Shown one piece after another: positions 52,701-60,625 of a stretch of DNA of 64,000 bases. The position numbers were made by a program, and so were the translations under genes. Position 1 is the first letter of the stretch; each line of letters starts with the position of its first letter. The stretch spans positions 248,001 through 312,000 of the forward strand of contig CANNZV010000257.1 in assembly GCA_947561585.1 (NCBI GenBank). Reading direction: 5' to 3'. The notes under the pieces are model-generated. The model was not told the DNA's origin. It saw only the letters and a program-made list of their open reading frames with translations, and made no database searches. The stretch is from Caprella mutica. Taxonomy: Eukaryota > Arthropoda > Malacostraca > Amphipoda > Caprellidae.

Positions 52701-53040
52701 ATACCAGCATTGCATAATGAATTTGAAATTCATTACATGCTTTAATCACCTAAATTCATATAATAAATTATTGCCTGAATAGATAATTAATTAATGACGT
52801 CACAAATGCAAATCATTATCTTTGATATTACCATGTCTATTCTGTACACTGAGGCAAACTGTATTCATTTCAATTACAATATTTCCTAAGTTAACAAAGT
52901 ACTCACATGATGCTGAAGGTAGAGGTAGTGTTCAATTGTCTGAAAGTTTTTTCGCATGTTTCGTTTCCTTGGACCAAGAAAACTTGATTGAAACTCAAGA
53001 AGAGAATCCAAAGAATCTCTCCGGTCCGTGAGAACCACAT
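32437..53040 (-). CDS. Receptor-type tyrosine phosphatase-like protein, LCCL/Ig/EGF/FN3 ectodomain, two degenerate PTP domains (37 exons)
   Basis: Hand-built spliced model, 1851 residues, complete from ATG to stop. Coding exons 5' to 3': 53040-52907, 51637-51565, 51455-51319, 51171-51119, 48790-48494, 47475-47239, 46921-46790, 45522-45355, 44917-44795, 44655-44457, 44215-44139, 44042-43914, 43425-43361, 43286-43103, 42366-42263, 42176-41981, 40746-40420, 40335-40100, 39366-39288, 39179-39001, 38912-38713, 38616-38466, 38369-38264, 38176-38047, 37873-37794, 37339-37206, 37126-37039, 36557-36481, 36337-36194, 36066-35950, 35477-35336, 35226-34826, 34728-34555, 34461-34327, 34228-34089, 33043-32908, 32508-32437. 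All junctions are GT-AG and in phase; the total of 5556 nt divides by three. It is a type I membrane receptor by signal peptide and one transmembrane helix. Both cytoplasmic PTP domains lack key catalytic residues, so I infer phosphotyrosine binding or scaffolding rather than catalysis. UTRs and promoter were not resolved. Weakest junctions: exon 21 donor (GTGTGT) and exon 18 donor (GTGGAA), both chosen because only they keep phase. Confidence 0.87.
33011..33180. repeat. 93-bp tandem duplication copying the start of exon 36
   Basis: Copy 1 is 33011-33103 and copy 2 is 33104 to about 33180, period 93. The duplicated segment contains the exon 36 acceptor, the first 33 bases of the exon (the second half of the D2 P-loop) and upstream intron. 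Exonic bases are identical between copies, so the event is recent or constrained. Copy 2 ends in a possible GT donor, but including it as an extra exon would break frame. Confidence 0.9.
33355..33795. mobile_element. Repeat sharing its interior with the 59.3-kb element but with a different flank
   Basis: 33508-33795 aligns with 59313-59590 (GGATACTAATCGATATTGAA, TTTCCTCACATGATAGATAA, GGAAAATCTTTTGTTT, CCTTCCGCA). To its left, 33355-33490 is a decayed T-rich short repeat (CCGGAGTTTTCACTTTTCCC and similar) instead of the GTTTCGTTACC repeats. It lies in intron 35 of the receptor gene. Confidence 0.6.
34826..37339 (-). CDS. Exons 26-32: PTP domain D1, catalytically degenerate
   Basis: Seven exons encode residues ~1266-1633; the PTP fold starts about 1285. 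Recognisable family motifs: ENKMKNRSKNNLPYDDTRV (normally KNRY; S1334 replaces Tyr of the pTyr loop), GDPSSDYINANHI, YIASQGP, DDFWRMVIEQ, HYHFTQWPEHGVP (WPE, E1476 replaces the general-acid Asp; codon 35408-35406), VVHGSAGIGRTGT (G1506 replaces the catalytic Cys; codon GGC at 35209-35207), and IENQVQF in place of VQTxxQY. The P-loop Arg (R1512) is kept. Cys-to-Gly is the same change as in the pseudophosphatase STYX. Exon 32 (401 nt) also carries the D1-D2 linker and the start of D2 (NRNYQYLAPD). Confidence 0.9.
37794..38176 (-). CDS. Exons 24-25: transmembrane helix and cytoplasmic stop-transfer
   Basis: Exons 38176-38047 and 37873-37794. Residues ~1221-1243 (LWIVPLTIILVAIALVSIG plus FLVY) form one hydrophobic helix, followed directly by the basic RRKRKQEED, the expected cytoplasmic stop-transfer. 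The two exons meet inside the helix; the donor GG/GTAATT was chosen because exon 25 is open only in phase 2. This fixes the topology: N-terminal domains outside, PTP domains inside. Confidence 0.85.
38264..38616 (-). CDS. Exons 22-23: juxtamembrane FN3-like region with a furin-type cleavage site
   Basis: Exons 38616-38466 and 38369-38264 encode residues ~1110-1195. RARMRKKRSG puts R-x-K/R-R before S1144 (R1143 codon at 38519-38517), a proprotein-convertase consensus in the same membrane-proximal position as in LAR-type and kappa/mu-type receptor phosphatases. SYVAGVV and the later NNPPLICGEVYSIIPLIEL match the usual juxtamembrane FN3 end of receptor PTPs (Y-x-A, N-x-PL-x-x-G-x-x-Y). I infer cleavage into two associated chains; this was not tested. 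Confidence 0.8.
38713..39179 (-). CDS. Exons 20-21: fibronectin III-like segment 6
   Basis: Exons 39179-39001 and 38912-38713 encode residues ~984-1109. The segment starts APGKPTL and reaches FTGLRPSSKYLVKSGCC, the FN3 GL-x-P-x-x-x-Y motif, then begins the next segment (EPVLTDKFLSVTI). Exon 21 is assigned a GTGTGT donor at 38712-38707 because the only reading of exon 22 without stops needs two carried bases. An alternative two or four bases downstream would give a stop or a frame break. Confidence 0.7.
39288..40335 (-). CDS. Exons 18-19: fibronectin III-like segment 5
   Basis: Exons 40335-40100 and 39366-39288 encode residues ~879-983. VVQDFKVSGASNNSLFLEW is the FN3 opening with the conserved Trp; SIQSYKLSYRNK is the C strand; LENLNFNVNYRLKVQSC is the E-F region. 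Exon 18 must stop at a weak donor (AAG/GTGGAA) because the open frame ends six bases later; that donor restores phase 0 into exon 19. Moderately sure of this junction. Confidence 0.75.
40420..40746 (-). CDS. Exon 17: fibronectin III-like segment 4
   Basis: A single 327-nt exon encodes residues ~770-878 in phase 1-1. The end of the segment, YTRYSIRVYLENSIGQSIST, is a classic FN3 strand F-G (Y-x-I-x-V-x-x-x-N-x-x-G). The segment holds several Cys (LSCSP, LQCNIE, SECQKF, PKCPN), more than a standard FN3, suggesting extra disulphides. The preceding intron (40747-41980) holds a ~480-bp inverted-repeat element. Confidence 0.78.
40990..41475. mobile_element. Inverted-repeat element in intron 16
   Basis: ATTGTGGTGACACCTGATGG at about 41011-41030 is matched by its inverse, CCACCAGGTGTCACCACAAT, at 41417-41436, with weaker pairing extending outward. 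The ~385-bp centre is extremely AT-rich with A-run repeats. Confidence 0.6.
41981..42366 (-). CDS. Exons 15-16: fibronectin III-like segment 3
   Basis: Exons 42366-42263 and 42176-41981 encode residues ~670-769. TLIVWNEANYSSSYEV carries the conserved FN3 Trp, and YSAKYKVCVVGVNRGGKSTP is the terminal strand with V-x-x-x-N-x-x-G. A Cys pair (C in FVRYIGC and later C residues) may add disulphides. There are potential N-glycosylation sites at NVT and NYS. Splice phases 1-0-1. Confidence 0.78.
43103..43425 (-). CDS. Exons 13-14: fibronectin III-like segment 2
   Basis: Exons 43425-43361 and 43286-43103 encode residues ~587-669. FN3-like signs are ISVTVEW at the first conserved Trp and TIHGLTADTLYRITL, the usual GL-x-x-x-T-x-Y motif near the end of the domain. 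The open frame runs a few codons past the donor (AATC/GTAAGA) to a stop, but splicing there keeps phase 1 into exon 15. Intron 12, just upstream (43426-43913), contains an imperfect inverted repeat at about 43545-43607. Confidence 0.75.
43914..44655 (-). CDS. Exons 10-12: linker and fibronectin III-like segment 1
   Basis: Exons 44655-44457, 44215-44139 and 44042-43914 encode residues ~452-586. An N-terminal linker (CKSILKTISLSKMSDKAP) is followed by an FN3-like segment with an acidic insert (EWDSDYDDGELSDTDGELRY) and the terminal strand pattern YNIKLNILTNRGKATE, matching the FN3 Y-x-I-x-L-x-x-x-N-x-x-G signature. Exon 10's acceptor (CCAAG) was preferred over an upstream CAACAG because the latter reads into a stop. 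Ends in phase 1. Confidence 0.75.
44795..46921 (-). CDS. Exons 7-9: three Tie-like EGF repeats
   Basis: Exons 46921-46790, 45522-45355 and 44917-44795 encode residues ~311-451, one EGF-like repeat per exon, all phase 1-1. Repeat 1 has GCKKGRSGANC...CLNNGEC...GECVC. Repeat 2 has CPANKFGAEC and FCLRDPKGCSCQPGF, the characteristic FCLxDPxGCSC form of the second EGF repeat of vertebrate Tie receptors. Repeat 3 has CDARNYGPDC...CNGGTC and is shorter at its C-terminal end. Intron 7, between repeats 1 and 2, carries a 20-bp minisatellite. The Tie resemblance is from recalled motif shape and needs an alignment. Confidence 0.85.
46039..46233. repeat. Intronic minisatellite, 20-bp unit, about 10 copies
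   Basis: Unit TACATAACTTAGCCTTAGGA with AGCATTA variants every third copy, lying in intron 7 of the receptor gene (46789-45523), between two EGF exons. Confidence 0.95.
47239..48790 (-). CDS. Exons 5-6: two Ig-like segments
   Basis: Exon 5 (48790-48494, residues ~133-231) has an Ig-like cysteine pair, C158 (YVTCLPNS) and C214 (GIRVLRCMGPN), with W178 between them. Exon 6 (47475-47239, residues ~232-310) looks like an Ig fold with the LSDQGLYNS strand-F signature (D-x-G-x-Y) but no canonical Cys pair. Each domain is one exon in phase 1-1, typical of shuffled Ig modules. Placement just before three EGF repeats matches the Ig-EGF arrangement of Tie receptors. The fold assignment is from pattern only. 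Confidence 0.7.
48135..48486. mobile_element. Hairpin MITE abutting the exon 5 splice donor
   Basis: Two ~140-bp inverted arms around a ~70-bp loop. Ends CACTGAGAAAAATA and (inverse) CACTCAGAGAAATTC, flanked by TA at 48133-48134 and 48487-48488. Arms contain TGATGCACTCAG and ACTTTAGTGCATCCAAACTA. It lies in intron 5 of the receptor gene; the element's edge is at intron position +8 after the GTAAATA of exon 5's donor. Confidence 0.85.
49067..50583. repeat. Intronic minisatellite, 33-bp unit, about 46 copies
   Basis: Very homogeneous 33-bp array in intron 4 of the receptor gene. Each unit contains an inverted repeat: AATGGTAAT, CTATT loop, ATTACCATT/C. Units come in two variants (ACCATCAG and ACCATTAG) arranged in blocks. 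The unit lacks stops in several frames on both strands, so the 455- and 526-codon minus ORFs and the plus MVIYYYHQCR-type ORFs are artefacts. Confidence 0.97.
50708..50760. mobile_element. GGGTAAG-family MITE fragment (left half)
   Basis: TA then GGGTAAGTTCCGAGTTATTG, in intron 4 of the receptor gene, 120 bp from the end of the 33-bp array. Confidence 0.6.
51119..51637 (-). CDS. Exons 2-4: LCCL domain
   Basis: Exons 51637-51565, 51455-51319 and 51171-51119 encode residues ~45-132. The LCCL hallmarks are visible: an opening CPEEC, then VFGTSVYHPDSLICLSALHA followed by GVARIG, which matches the family pattern of an aromatic residue, D-S-x-I-C, x-A-x-HAGV. LCCL domains are found in secreted and membrane proteins such as cochlin and DCBLD receptors; their ligands are poorly known. 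I know of no receptor phosphatase described with an N-terminal LCCL domain. The following intron (51118-48791) carries the 33-bp minisatellite. Confidence 0.85.
52486..52516. mobile_element. Solitary mariner-like end in intron 1
   Basis: Read on the minus strand: TA then CAGGGTGGATCAAAAAAGTT. I found no inverted partner in the 900 bp on the expected side, so this is probably a remnant. Confidence 0.5.
52907..53040 (-). CDS. Exon 1: start codon and signal peptide
   Basis: Exon 1 encodes residues 1-44 and ends in phase 2 at a GTGAGT donor. The ATG (53040-53038) is the first in frame and is followed by a short polar stretch, then a hydrophobic core (ILWILFLSF, residues 9-17, and VFLV, 20-23), with a plausible signal-peptidase site near G25. 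NETC follows at 26-29. The exon joins exon 2 (CPEEC...) without breaking frame. I did not identify a promoter or 5' UTR; a 41-bp minisatellite lies about 470 bp upstream. The start is a prediction, since an additional non-coding first exon further upstream cannot be excluded. Confidence 0.75.
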
Positions 53041-53506
53041 TCTATTTTCTTATCAGTTTATTTCAGTAGAAAGTAACTCATCAGGATTCACATTTGTTGA
53101 TTGGTGGAATTTGATTAGAATTCACTTTTAGAACGATTAATTATATCTAAAAAAATTATATGCATTAAGGGGATGAAAAATGATTAAAATTAAGCACGGA
53201 AAAATTTATAAAAAATTCGCTTATACATAGTTGTTATAGCTACCATAATAATTTATGTAGATATTTTGAATAACTATAGATTTAACCAAAGGAGAGGTGA
53301 ATTTAATTATAACTCGAATCAATATTTATTAATATATAACATGATTAAATAATGAGTTTTATGTCTATATTGAACTAGTTTAAGATTGAACTACGGTAGT
53401 TTTTTTTAACTCGCCACATCAACTAATATTCTGAAATTTAATCACAAGTTTCCTGCCCATTGTACTATTTTCTTGGTATACAAAACAATTTGAAAAAAAA
53501 ACACAC

Positions 53507-53780
53507 TCATTCACTAACACTGCCCTTCACTCCACCCCTTCACTGGTACATTCACTAACACTGCCCTTCACTCCACCCCTTCACTGGTACATTCACTAAC
53601 ACTGCCCTTCATTCCACCCCTTCACAGGTACATTCACTAACACTGCCCTTCACTCCACCCCTTCACTGGTACATTCACTAACACGGCCCTTCACAGGTAC
53701 ATTCACTAACATTGCTCTTCACTCCACCCTTCACTGTACAGTCACTAACACTGCCCTTCACTCCACCCCTTCACTGTATG
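53507..53780. repeat. Minisatellite, 41-bp unit, about 6 copies, upstream of the receptor start
   Basis: Units carry CACTAACACTGCCCTTCACT and CCACCCCTTCACTGGTACAT; some copies are truncated. It lies ~470-740 bp upstream of the receptor ATG, so it could be in the promoter or 5' UTR/intron. No effect is demonstrated. Confidence 0.92.
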
Positions 53781-55631
53781 GTCACAGTTCAAGGAAATAT
53801 AGAAGCTAAGCCATCTTTCCAAACTGTGGCGCAAACTCTTTACGTATCCTCTCTGTCCCGCGTAACAGAATTAACTGCTCCGTATTACCCCACAATAACT
53901 CTTCAAAGCTCTTCATTATATCTGTTATACAGGAAGGGTATATTGATAAAGAAAAAAATACCCTATTTAAAACAAAGAAAAATGATACGTCATTTTAAAC
54001 AAAGAAAAAAGACACGCCATTTCAAACAGGATGAAAATGTTATCTAAGTTCACAAAATAAAAATATTCAAATTTTAAAATAATGTTTTCTTCAACGACTT
54101 CATAATCAAAAAGATTTCCCAAACAACAAATTAGAAACTCCCATTGTTTTAAGTATCTCAACTAAAGGATATCGTTAAATATTTAAAGAAAATATATTGT
54201 AAATCCTTTGTTCAATATGAACAAAGAAATTCTAATGTAATATTAGACTATAATTACGATAAAAATTATTAGACAAAAGTTGATTATTTTCTATTCCTAC
54301 AAATTTCTGAAAATATAAATTTTTTCTTTGGGTGATAGGTCTATTAAAAATAGGAAAATTAGTTAAATAGAGTCACTCCAATAAGTTTGATGGTTTTAGG
54401 AGGTTTGGTTTAACCCTATCGTGTGATAACAACAAACTTTGTTACGAAAATGATTCGGAAGAGACACTTAAAATTGACAAGGTAAAGCCACGCATTTTGG
54501 AAATTGTCTCAGAGTGGACATTGATTCGCTGCAGCCAATCTTTATATTTTCGTGTGTTTTTTGAAGTGATTTTATGTGTTAATTGTCTTCATTGATATTC
54601 AGAATATACTGAATAATAATATAATCTGCGGATTTCCCATAGAACTGATTGGGACCTCCAATGTTATAATTATCTCAACTTGAAGGATATCATGAAATGT
54701 TAGCAGAAAAATAGCGTTGACATCATTGTGCGATTTAGTAATTGAAGAAATTCTTATAGCTATAATGAAAATGGTTAGACTACTTAACACTTTTACGGTA
54801 ATATTACGGACGGTTATAGGAATCATAGCTGTATAAATTGAATCAATATATAAATAAAAAAAAAAAAAAAAAATTTGATCTTTATTATCAAGTAAATTTC
54901 TAAAACTTTGTGCTATTCAATAGGGATCTAAGAAAATTTTACCGAATAGAACTGGTAACTTTAAATCAATCATTAAGTTTCATTTTTTCTAATCATTTAT
55001 AACTAGTAGCAAGTTTAACGGATGTCAAATCACAGCGATAAGAAGCGATAGTGACTGTTGGTATTATATGCGTAGTATGAAAGTGTTTAACATGCCTATA
55101 CTTATAACACGGGATACTCTCATATGTTTGTGTTTTAGCCCCATTCAACAAGTAATACTTACGAATTTAAATTTCAGTATATGTCTCTCTATCACCCAAT
55201 ACTTAAAAATCCTCCCCATCTTCCAAACCTTCCCATTGCTTCACCCTGTCACATGTCATTGATATCAGCATATCCTCAAGACAATACTTCCGATGCGAAG
55301 CAACTTATCCAATACATCGAACATCTAATACCCATTCACACATTTTCCAATGTTGTGGGAGGCTGTAGCGGTAATATATACAATATACATATCTTTCAAA
55401 TCAACATAGTTTCGGTAATATTCTTCAGATATTTATCAATATTGCAGTGAAAGGAGTGATACTCTCCTCATACATGTATTTATTTAAGTAGGTTCATCAT
55501 TCATTAGAAACATTCAGAAGTTAGAATATTGATAATCTGCACCGACTAAATAATTGAAAGGATTTCCCTAAAGAACTGATAATATATCAACTGAAGGCTA
55601 TCAATAAGTACATAGAGAAATGGTTATTATA

Positions 55632-55945
55632 CAGTGTGTCCGTAAAAAACGTATCAACTGCCATTGGTTCTAAAAATTCATAATTCTACAATAATATGCA
55701 TATTATATAATTAGTACCATAGATAAAATTCAAAATTAAATTTTTTTTATTGAAATAAAATATTCACAAAAAAAATAACTATGAAGTAAAAATACATCAA
55801 TTAAAGTTACAGAAAGAGTTAAACATACTTCACAATTAGATACACAAAAAAAAAATTCAAGCCCACATATAAGTTCGGATTAATTAATGAATTTTCCAAA
55901 GTACAAAATTCAATGGCAGTGGATACATTTTTTGCGGACACACGG
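55632..55945. mobile_element. TA-flanked MITE, 314 bp
   Basis: Ends CAGTGTGTCCGTAAAAAACG and inverse (TTTTTTGCGGACACACGG), with an extended inverted match (ATCAACTGCCATTG / CAATGGCAGTGGATAC). TA at 55630-55631 and 55946-55947. No coding capacity. Confidence 0.85.
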
Positions 55946-56118
55946 TATATCCTTTGTTCAATTTTGATCTAGTTGAGACTATAATGTAAATACTGTAGCA
56001 AATAACTATTGGCATACAAAAGTTAATGATCAATTCAGATATAAAATTAGGTGAAAGAATTGATGAGGAATCTGATATACGTAGCATGAATTATTAATGC
56101 AATAGATAAAATTGGTTC

Positions 56119-56455
56119 AAGGTATATTCCACGGCGGTATATTCCACCCTGGTATATTCCACCCCGGTAAGTTCCACCCTGGTACATTCCACCCCGGTAT
56201 ATTCCACCCCGGTAAGTTCCACCCTGATATATTTCACCCTGGTATTTTCCACCCTGGTATATTCCACCCCGGTAAGTTCCACCCTGGTACATTCCACCCT
56301 GGTATATTCCACCCTGGTATATTCCACCCCGGTAAGTTCCACCAGGTAAGTTCCACCCCAGTATATTCCACCCCAGTATATTCCACCCCGGTATATTCCA
56401 ACCCGGTATATTCCATCCCGTTAAGTTCCACCCTGGTATTTTCCACCCCAGTGAA
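56119..56455. repeat. Minisatellite, 15-bp unit, about 22 copies
   Basis: Unit GGTATATTCCACCCC with AAGTTC, ACATTC and ATTTTC variants in the middle. A multiple of three, so open in several frames on both strands. Its style (short unit with a variable centre) matches the termini of the fold-back-like elements. It sits between a TA-flanked MITE (55632-55945) and a SINE-like copy. Confidence 0.95.
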
Positions 56456-56481
56456 CAATTAATTTACTTTTACTATGGGAT

Positions 56482-56812
56482 TAGACGTCGACTTCGGGCC
56501 AACGGCCCAATCGCAGACGTCAGAAAGAAATTAAACTCAAAGGACTAGAAGAAGCAGTTAGAAAGCATAATTGGCATCACAATCAAAATAACCTACCACA
56601 TGTAGTTGACAAAGTTAACTAAGTAATTACATAAACCACAAGCACTGGTTGCTGGACTCACGGATGGAAGAGGAAAATGAAGAGATGATAGTGAATGAAG
56701 CCAACGAGCCTATATAACCAAAACAAAATCTAAGACCTCTTAGTTGAATAGCATATGGCATTAATATAATTATATGGTTAACGTCTGTTTCGGAACCAAA
56801 ACCCATTTACGA
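56482..56812 (+). repeat. SINE-like dispersed repeat, copy 3 plus a second 5' end
   Basis: TTAGACGTCGACTTCGGGCC, ACTAGAAGAAGCAGTTAG and GAAGAGATGATAGTGAATGA match the other copies. At 56775-56812 a second 5' end begins (GGTTAACGTCTGTTTCGGAA), so two units lie head to tail. Confidence 0.6.
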
Positions 56813-57582
56813 AATTTTTCCGTATCTGTTTATGTTCAATAATTTTTTTGTTAAAATCAGTTTTCTTTTTTGCTGCAGCATCGTTTATTCAAGATATAAT
56901 ACATATTAACTGAATGGCATCGTTTGAACATTTCTCTATTGATAGTTTTATTTTGCTAGTTTTTAATCATTTACCATCAGTCCAAAGTTCAATGGTTAAC
57001 TAGTTTCTTTCTCTTGTTTATATATAATATATATATTTCACGTGCATGTATGGTTAATTAAATGTCACAATTGCCTTACTAAGGTATAGGTGACTGTAAT
57101 ATAATTTTTAAAGGCTAAGGCTTCTACCCCAAAGTCTTTTGTAATGAAACAATCATTTCAGTTATTTCGATAAGAGCAACTTGTACTTATAACCCTCCTC
57201 TGAATCGCAAATAATAAAATTTTGATTATACTGTGCAAATTGTTGAAAAATAGAACGAATATACTGTAGTTCTTTTATAGACTATAACAAGGCCTTAATA
57301 AACAATTTAAGCTTTTTGTGTTACATAGCGTATTTACTATTTTCCGATGTTATATGACGTTAGTTAGCTATATACACTCACTCACTGCCGCCTACATGCA
57401 GTCTTAAAATTTTATATTAATTTATTCCAACAGTTGTAATTTGATACTACAAGTACATACTTTTCTTTCTAATATTGTCCTTTTCCTCTTTTTTAGGTAT
57501 TTTAGGGAAAAATTGATGAAAATTAATATTACATATTCTATTTTTGATTTGGGGATATTCTTCCTTCATTGGATGTTATTCG

Positions 57583-57695
57583 GGGGGATTTCCTCCTCGA
57601 TGGATTTTTCCGGAGGGATTTTTTCCTCGGAGGATTTTTTCTGCAGGAGATTTTTTCCGCCGGGGTATTTTTTCCTCCGGGGAATTTATTCCTAA
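57583..57695. repeat. Degenerate short repeat, ~17-bp unit around CCGGNGGATTTTTTCC
   Basis: About six imperfect copies (CCGGAGGGATTTTTTCCTCG, CGGAGGATTTTTTCTGCAGG, CGCCGGGGTATTTTTTCCTC). A related scrap lies at 1770-1830. It may be one terminus of a fold-back-like element whose partner I did not find. Confidence 0.6.
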
Positions 57696-59002
57696 ACCCA
57701 GAATTGGGTTCTCTGCAATCGCAGTGCCATTGCTAGTTTCAAATTACTTCTCTCTGTTAATTTAGCTCTGGAATGAGAAACCAAAGCAGCTAAACATTCA
57801 TGGAAACAGGGAATTCTGATTCTTCAAAAGAGGAAGCTGAGCAAAGAGGGAGAGAATCAAAGATTGTTTGTTGAATTTCACTCCATGGCTCTAAAGTGAA
57901 GTGAATGTTGTCAGTGATATTGGAGTGAGATGTGATTTAAATATGTACTTTTGGTTTATTTAAAACAAACCTAGTTTTCCATTAGGATGAGAAATACAGA
58001 ATGAAAATTCTTCCCAATCCCTTTCTGTTCTTCTGTACATGGTCTGATTCACACATAATCTCTACCACGTATACATTGTACATACAGAAAAATGTTTATA
58101 TGTAGCGCGACAGTCTTGGTGCTCTATAAAGCTATAGCAAAAAAATAAGCAAGATTGTTTGATAAATTGAGCAATGTTGTATTAATATTACAGCTAAAAT
58201 TACAGTAGATGGAAATCTTATTGTAAAAATGATAATAAACCAAAATGGAAAATTATGAATTGTTCTCTATAACGTTTTCTTTGTAAGGTTTTTTATTGGC
58301 CTAACTAGTTGGCCTAACTAGGCTTAGCTAGGCGGTCAGCATACTGTCAGGACCGTAGAGTTTTCTCTGTCGATATGAGTGGAGTGTAGAGTTCTAGCAT
58401 GATTACAGAGCCTTGCTCATCAGCTGCAACTGGCAACTCGTCAAATGACAGTAGTAGAGTGACGTTACAGACTGTCGCCTTGCACATAAAGAGTGTAATC
58501 TCTGCTGCCAGAAAACTTCTGCTGACTCATGGAGTTGCAAGATTGAGTCACTCGATCAGATTCACATCTCCACCGCTAGGGTGGTTGAGACATTCAGTTT
58601 TGAGATGGCACCTAACGAGGTTTGGAGTTAGATATGAAGATTTTCCCCCTCTTTTCTGAGGCCCTTAAACTTCTAAATAACTGACGTGAAAAGTGGGTGA
58701 GTGAGTGACAGGCACCTGGAGAGAGAGTTAAAAAGGCTTTCTTGTGTACAATCTTCTTGTTATTAACCAAGAGCACCAAATAGATTATTATAATATTCCA
58801 TTTAATCAATAGATATCACTCAGATTAGTAACAATCATGCACCTTAGCAAGCATTTAATTGAATTAGAATAAAAAGCTCTGAAGCACACTTCAGTCAAGT
58901 TATAAACTCAATGGTCAGAGAATATTATAGCATTTACATGGCTATTGCCTTTTTTGAATATACAGGGCCAATATACAGGGAAAGAAAACGGTGACCGGAA
59001 GT

Positions 59003-59815
59003 TTCGTACCTAGACGTTTCGTTAACGGACGTTTCGTTACTAGGACGTTTCGTTACCAGGACGATTCGTTACCAGCTTTTTCGATATTTTTTTATAGAAT
59101 GGAACTGTTTTTTTATTTGAAATGGGTTGCCGACTACATTTTATACCAATCCCATACATTATAAATTTAAACTACTTTAAAAAATAATGTTTACTTTTTA
59201 AACATATTTTTTATTCGTTTGGTTATATATTGATCATAAACAGAGGTATTAAAATTAACAATCATCTCTTAATGTCTTTGATTAGAAAAACTGGAAGTGA
59301 AAATATTATTGATACTAATCGATATAGAAAATAAATAACAATAATTATATTTTATTTTTCCTCACACGATCGAAAATGTGGTTCAGTCCGAGAACTTGGA
59401 GCTTGCTCTACTGCCTACATTAGGAAAATCTTTTGTTTCTCATATTTCCGAAAAAAATTAAATGTTAGGGTAAAATTCCAATAACAGATGTTATAAGTTA
59501 CCGAATGAAAATAACTTAATGAAAAAAACATAACCTTCCGCAATTTTGCGAAAGTAATAACTATTTTCGATCATATAAGAAAAGACTATATAATTCAACA
59601 TTTCAATTCTTTATTCTTATTCTTATATACTATTTTCAAATTTGTTTGAAAATTTCCGGTTATTAACTTTTTAAAAATCTTTCGTAGCGATTCGGAACGG
59701 AAAATCTGGTAACGAATCGTCCTAGTAACGAAACGACCGGTAGCGAAACGACCGGTAACGAAACGACCGGTAACGAAACGTCCGGTAGCGAAACGTCCAG
59801 TAACGAAACGTCCTA
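59003..59815. mobile_element. Fold-back-like element, termini of 14-15-bp repeats
   Basis: Left end: four copies of GGACGTTTCGTTACC (59003-59075). Right end: seven or so inverse copies, GTAACGAAACGACCG/GTAACGAAACGTCCG (59709-59812). The interior 59313-59590 is shared with 33508-33795. Confidence 0.75.
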
Positions 59816-59869
59816 GCACCATAGAAAACAACCTTAGTTGGGCCATAGAAGATTGAGTGAAGTCCCCAC

Positions 59870-60382
59870 TCAATCTTCTATGGCCCCACCATAACTTTCT
59901 CTCTCAATCTTCTATGGCCCCACCATAACTTTCTCTCTTAATCTTCTATGGCCCCACCATAACTTTCTCTCTTAATCTTCTATGGCCACACCATAACTTT
60001 CTCTCTTAATCTTCTATGGCCCCACCATAACTTTCTCTCTTAATCTTCTATGGCCTCACCATAACTTTCTCTCTTAATCTTCTATGGCCCCACCATAACT
60101 TTCTCTCTTAATCTTCTATGGCCTCACCATAACTTTCTCTCTTAATCTTCTATGGCTCCACCATAACTTTCTCTCTTAATGTTCTGTGGCCCCACCATAA
60201 CTTTCTCTCTTAATCTTCTATGGCCCCACCATAACTTTCTCTCTTAATCTTCTATGGCCCCACCATAACTTTCTCTCTTAATCTTCTATGGCTCCACCAT
60301 AACTTTCTCTCTTAATCTTCTATGGCCCCACCATAACTTTCTCTCTTAATCTTCTATGGCCCCACCATAACTTTCTCTCTTT
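59870..60382. repeat. Minisatellite, 34-bp unit, 15 copies
   Basis: Unit contains CTTCTATGGCCCCACCATAA then CTTTCTCTCTTAAT. The same GCCCCACCATAACTTT sequence occurs as one arm of stand-alone hairpins at 12704-12780 and 27137-27212, and the array begins right after an inverted copy (59842-59875). Confidence 0.95.
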
Positions 60383-60625
60383 TTTATAGTAATTACTTTC
60401 ACAAAAGTTTTCATCCTCCAATAAATTGGATTCAATAAAATACATTTATAATTTTTTTTGAACTAATTCAATTTTTATTAAAGCTCAAAAAATTAAAAAA
60501 TAATCATTAAATTCCAGTTGCAATATGCTGATATTCTGGCTTATCATTTTCCGCCTAAAGATAACAAAATCTATTTAGTGATATAAACTGATTATTATGA
60601 ATTTTATTAAAATATCAATATGCAA

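Larger units (their letters stand above)
53781..58998. other. No gene supported; 5' side of the receptor gene
   Basis: Holds an A18 tract (~54856), a MITE, the 15-bp array, a SINE-like copy and a G-rich degenerate repeat. A related pair of short segments (54629-54695 and 55560-55605, GGATTTCCC..GAACTGAT...CAACT(T)GAAGG) is probably repeat-derived. One GC-richer patch at 58399-58560 could be an exon on the plus strand but is unsupported. Confidence 0.5.

Noticed and set aside
52822..53031. 69-codon plus-strand ORF
   Set aside because: It is the antisense shadow of receptor exon 1.
56047..56462. Opposed ORFs of ~80-116 codons
   Set aside because: 15-bp array, stop-free on both strands.
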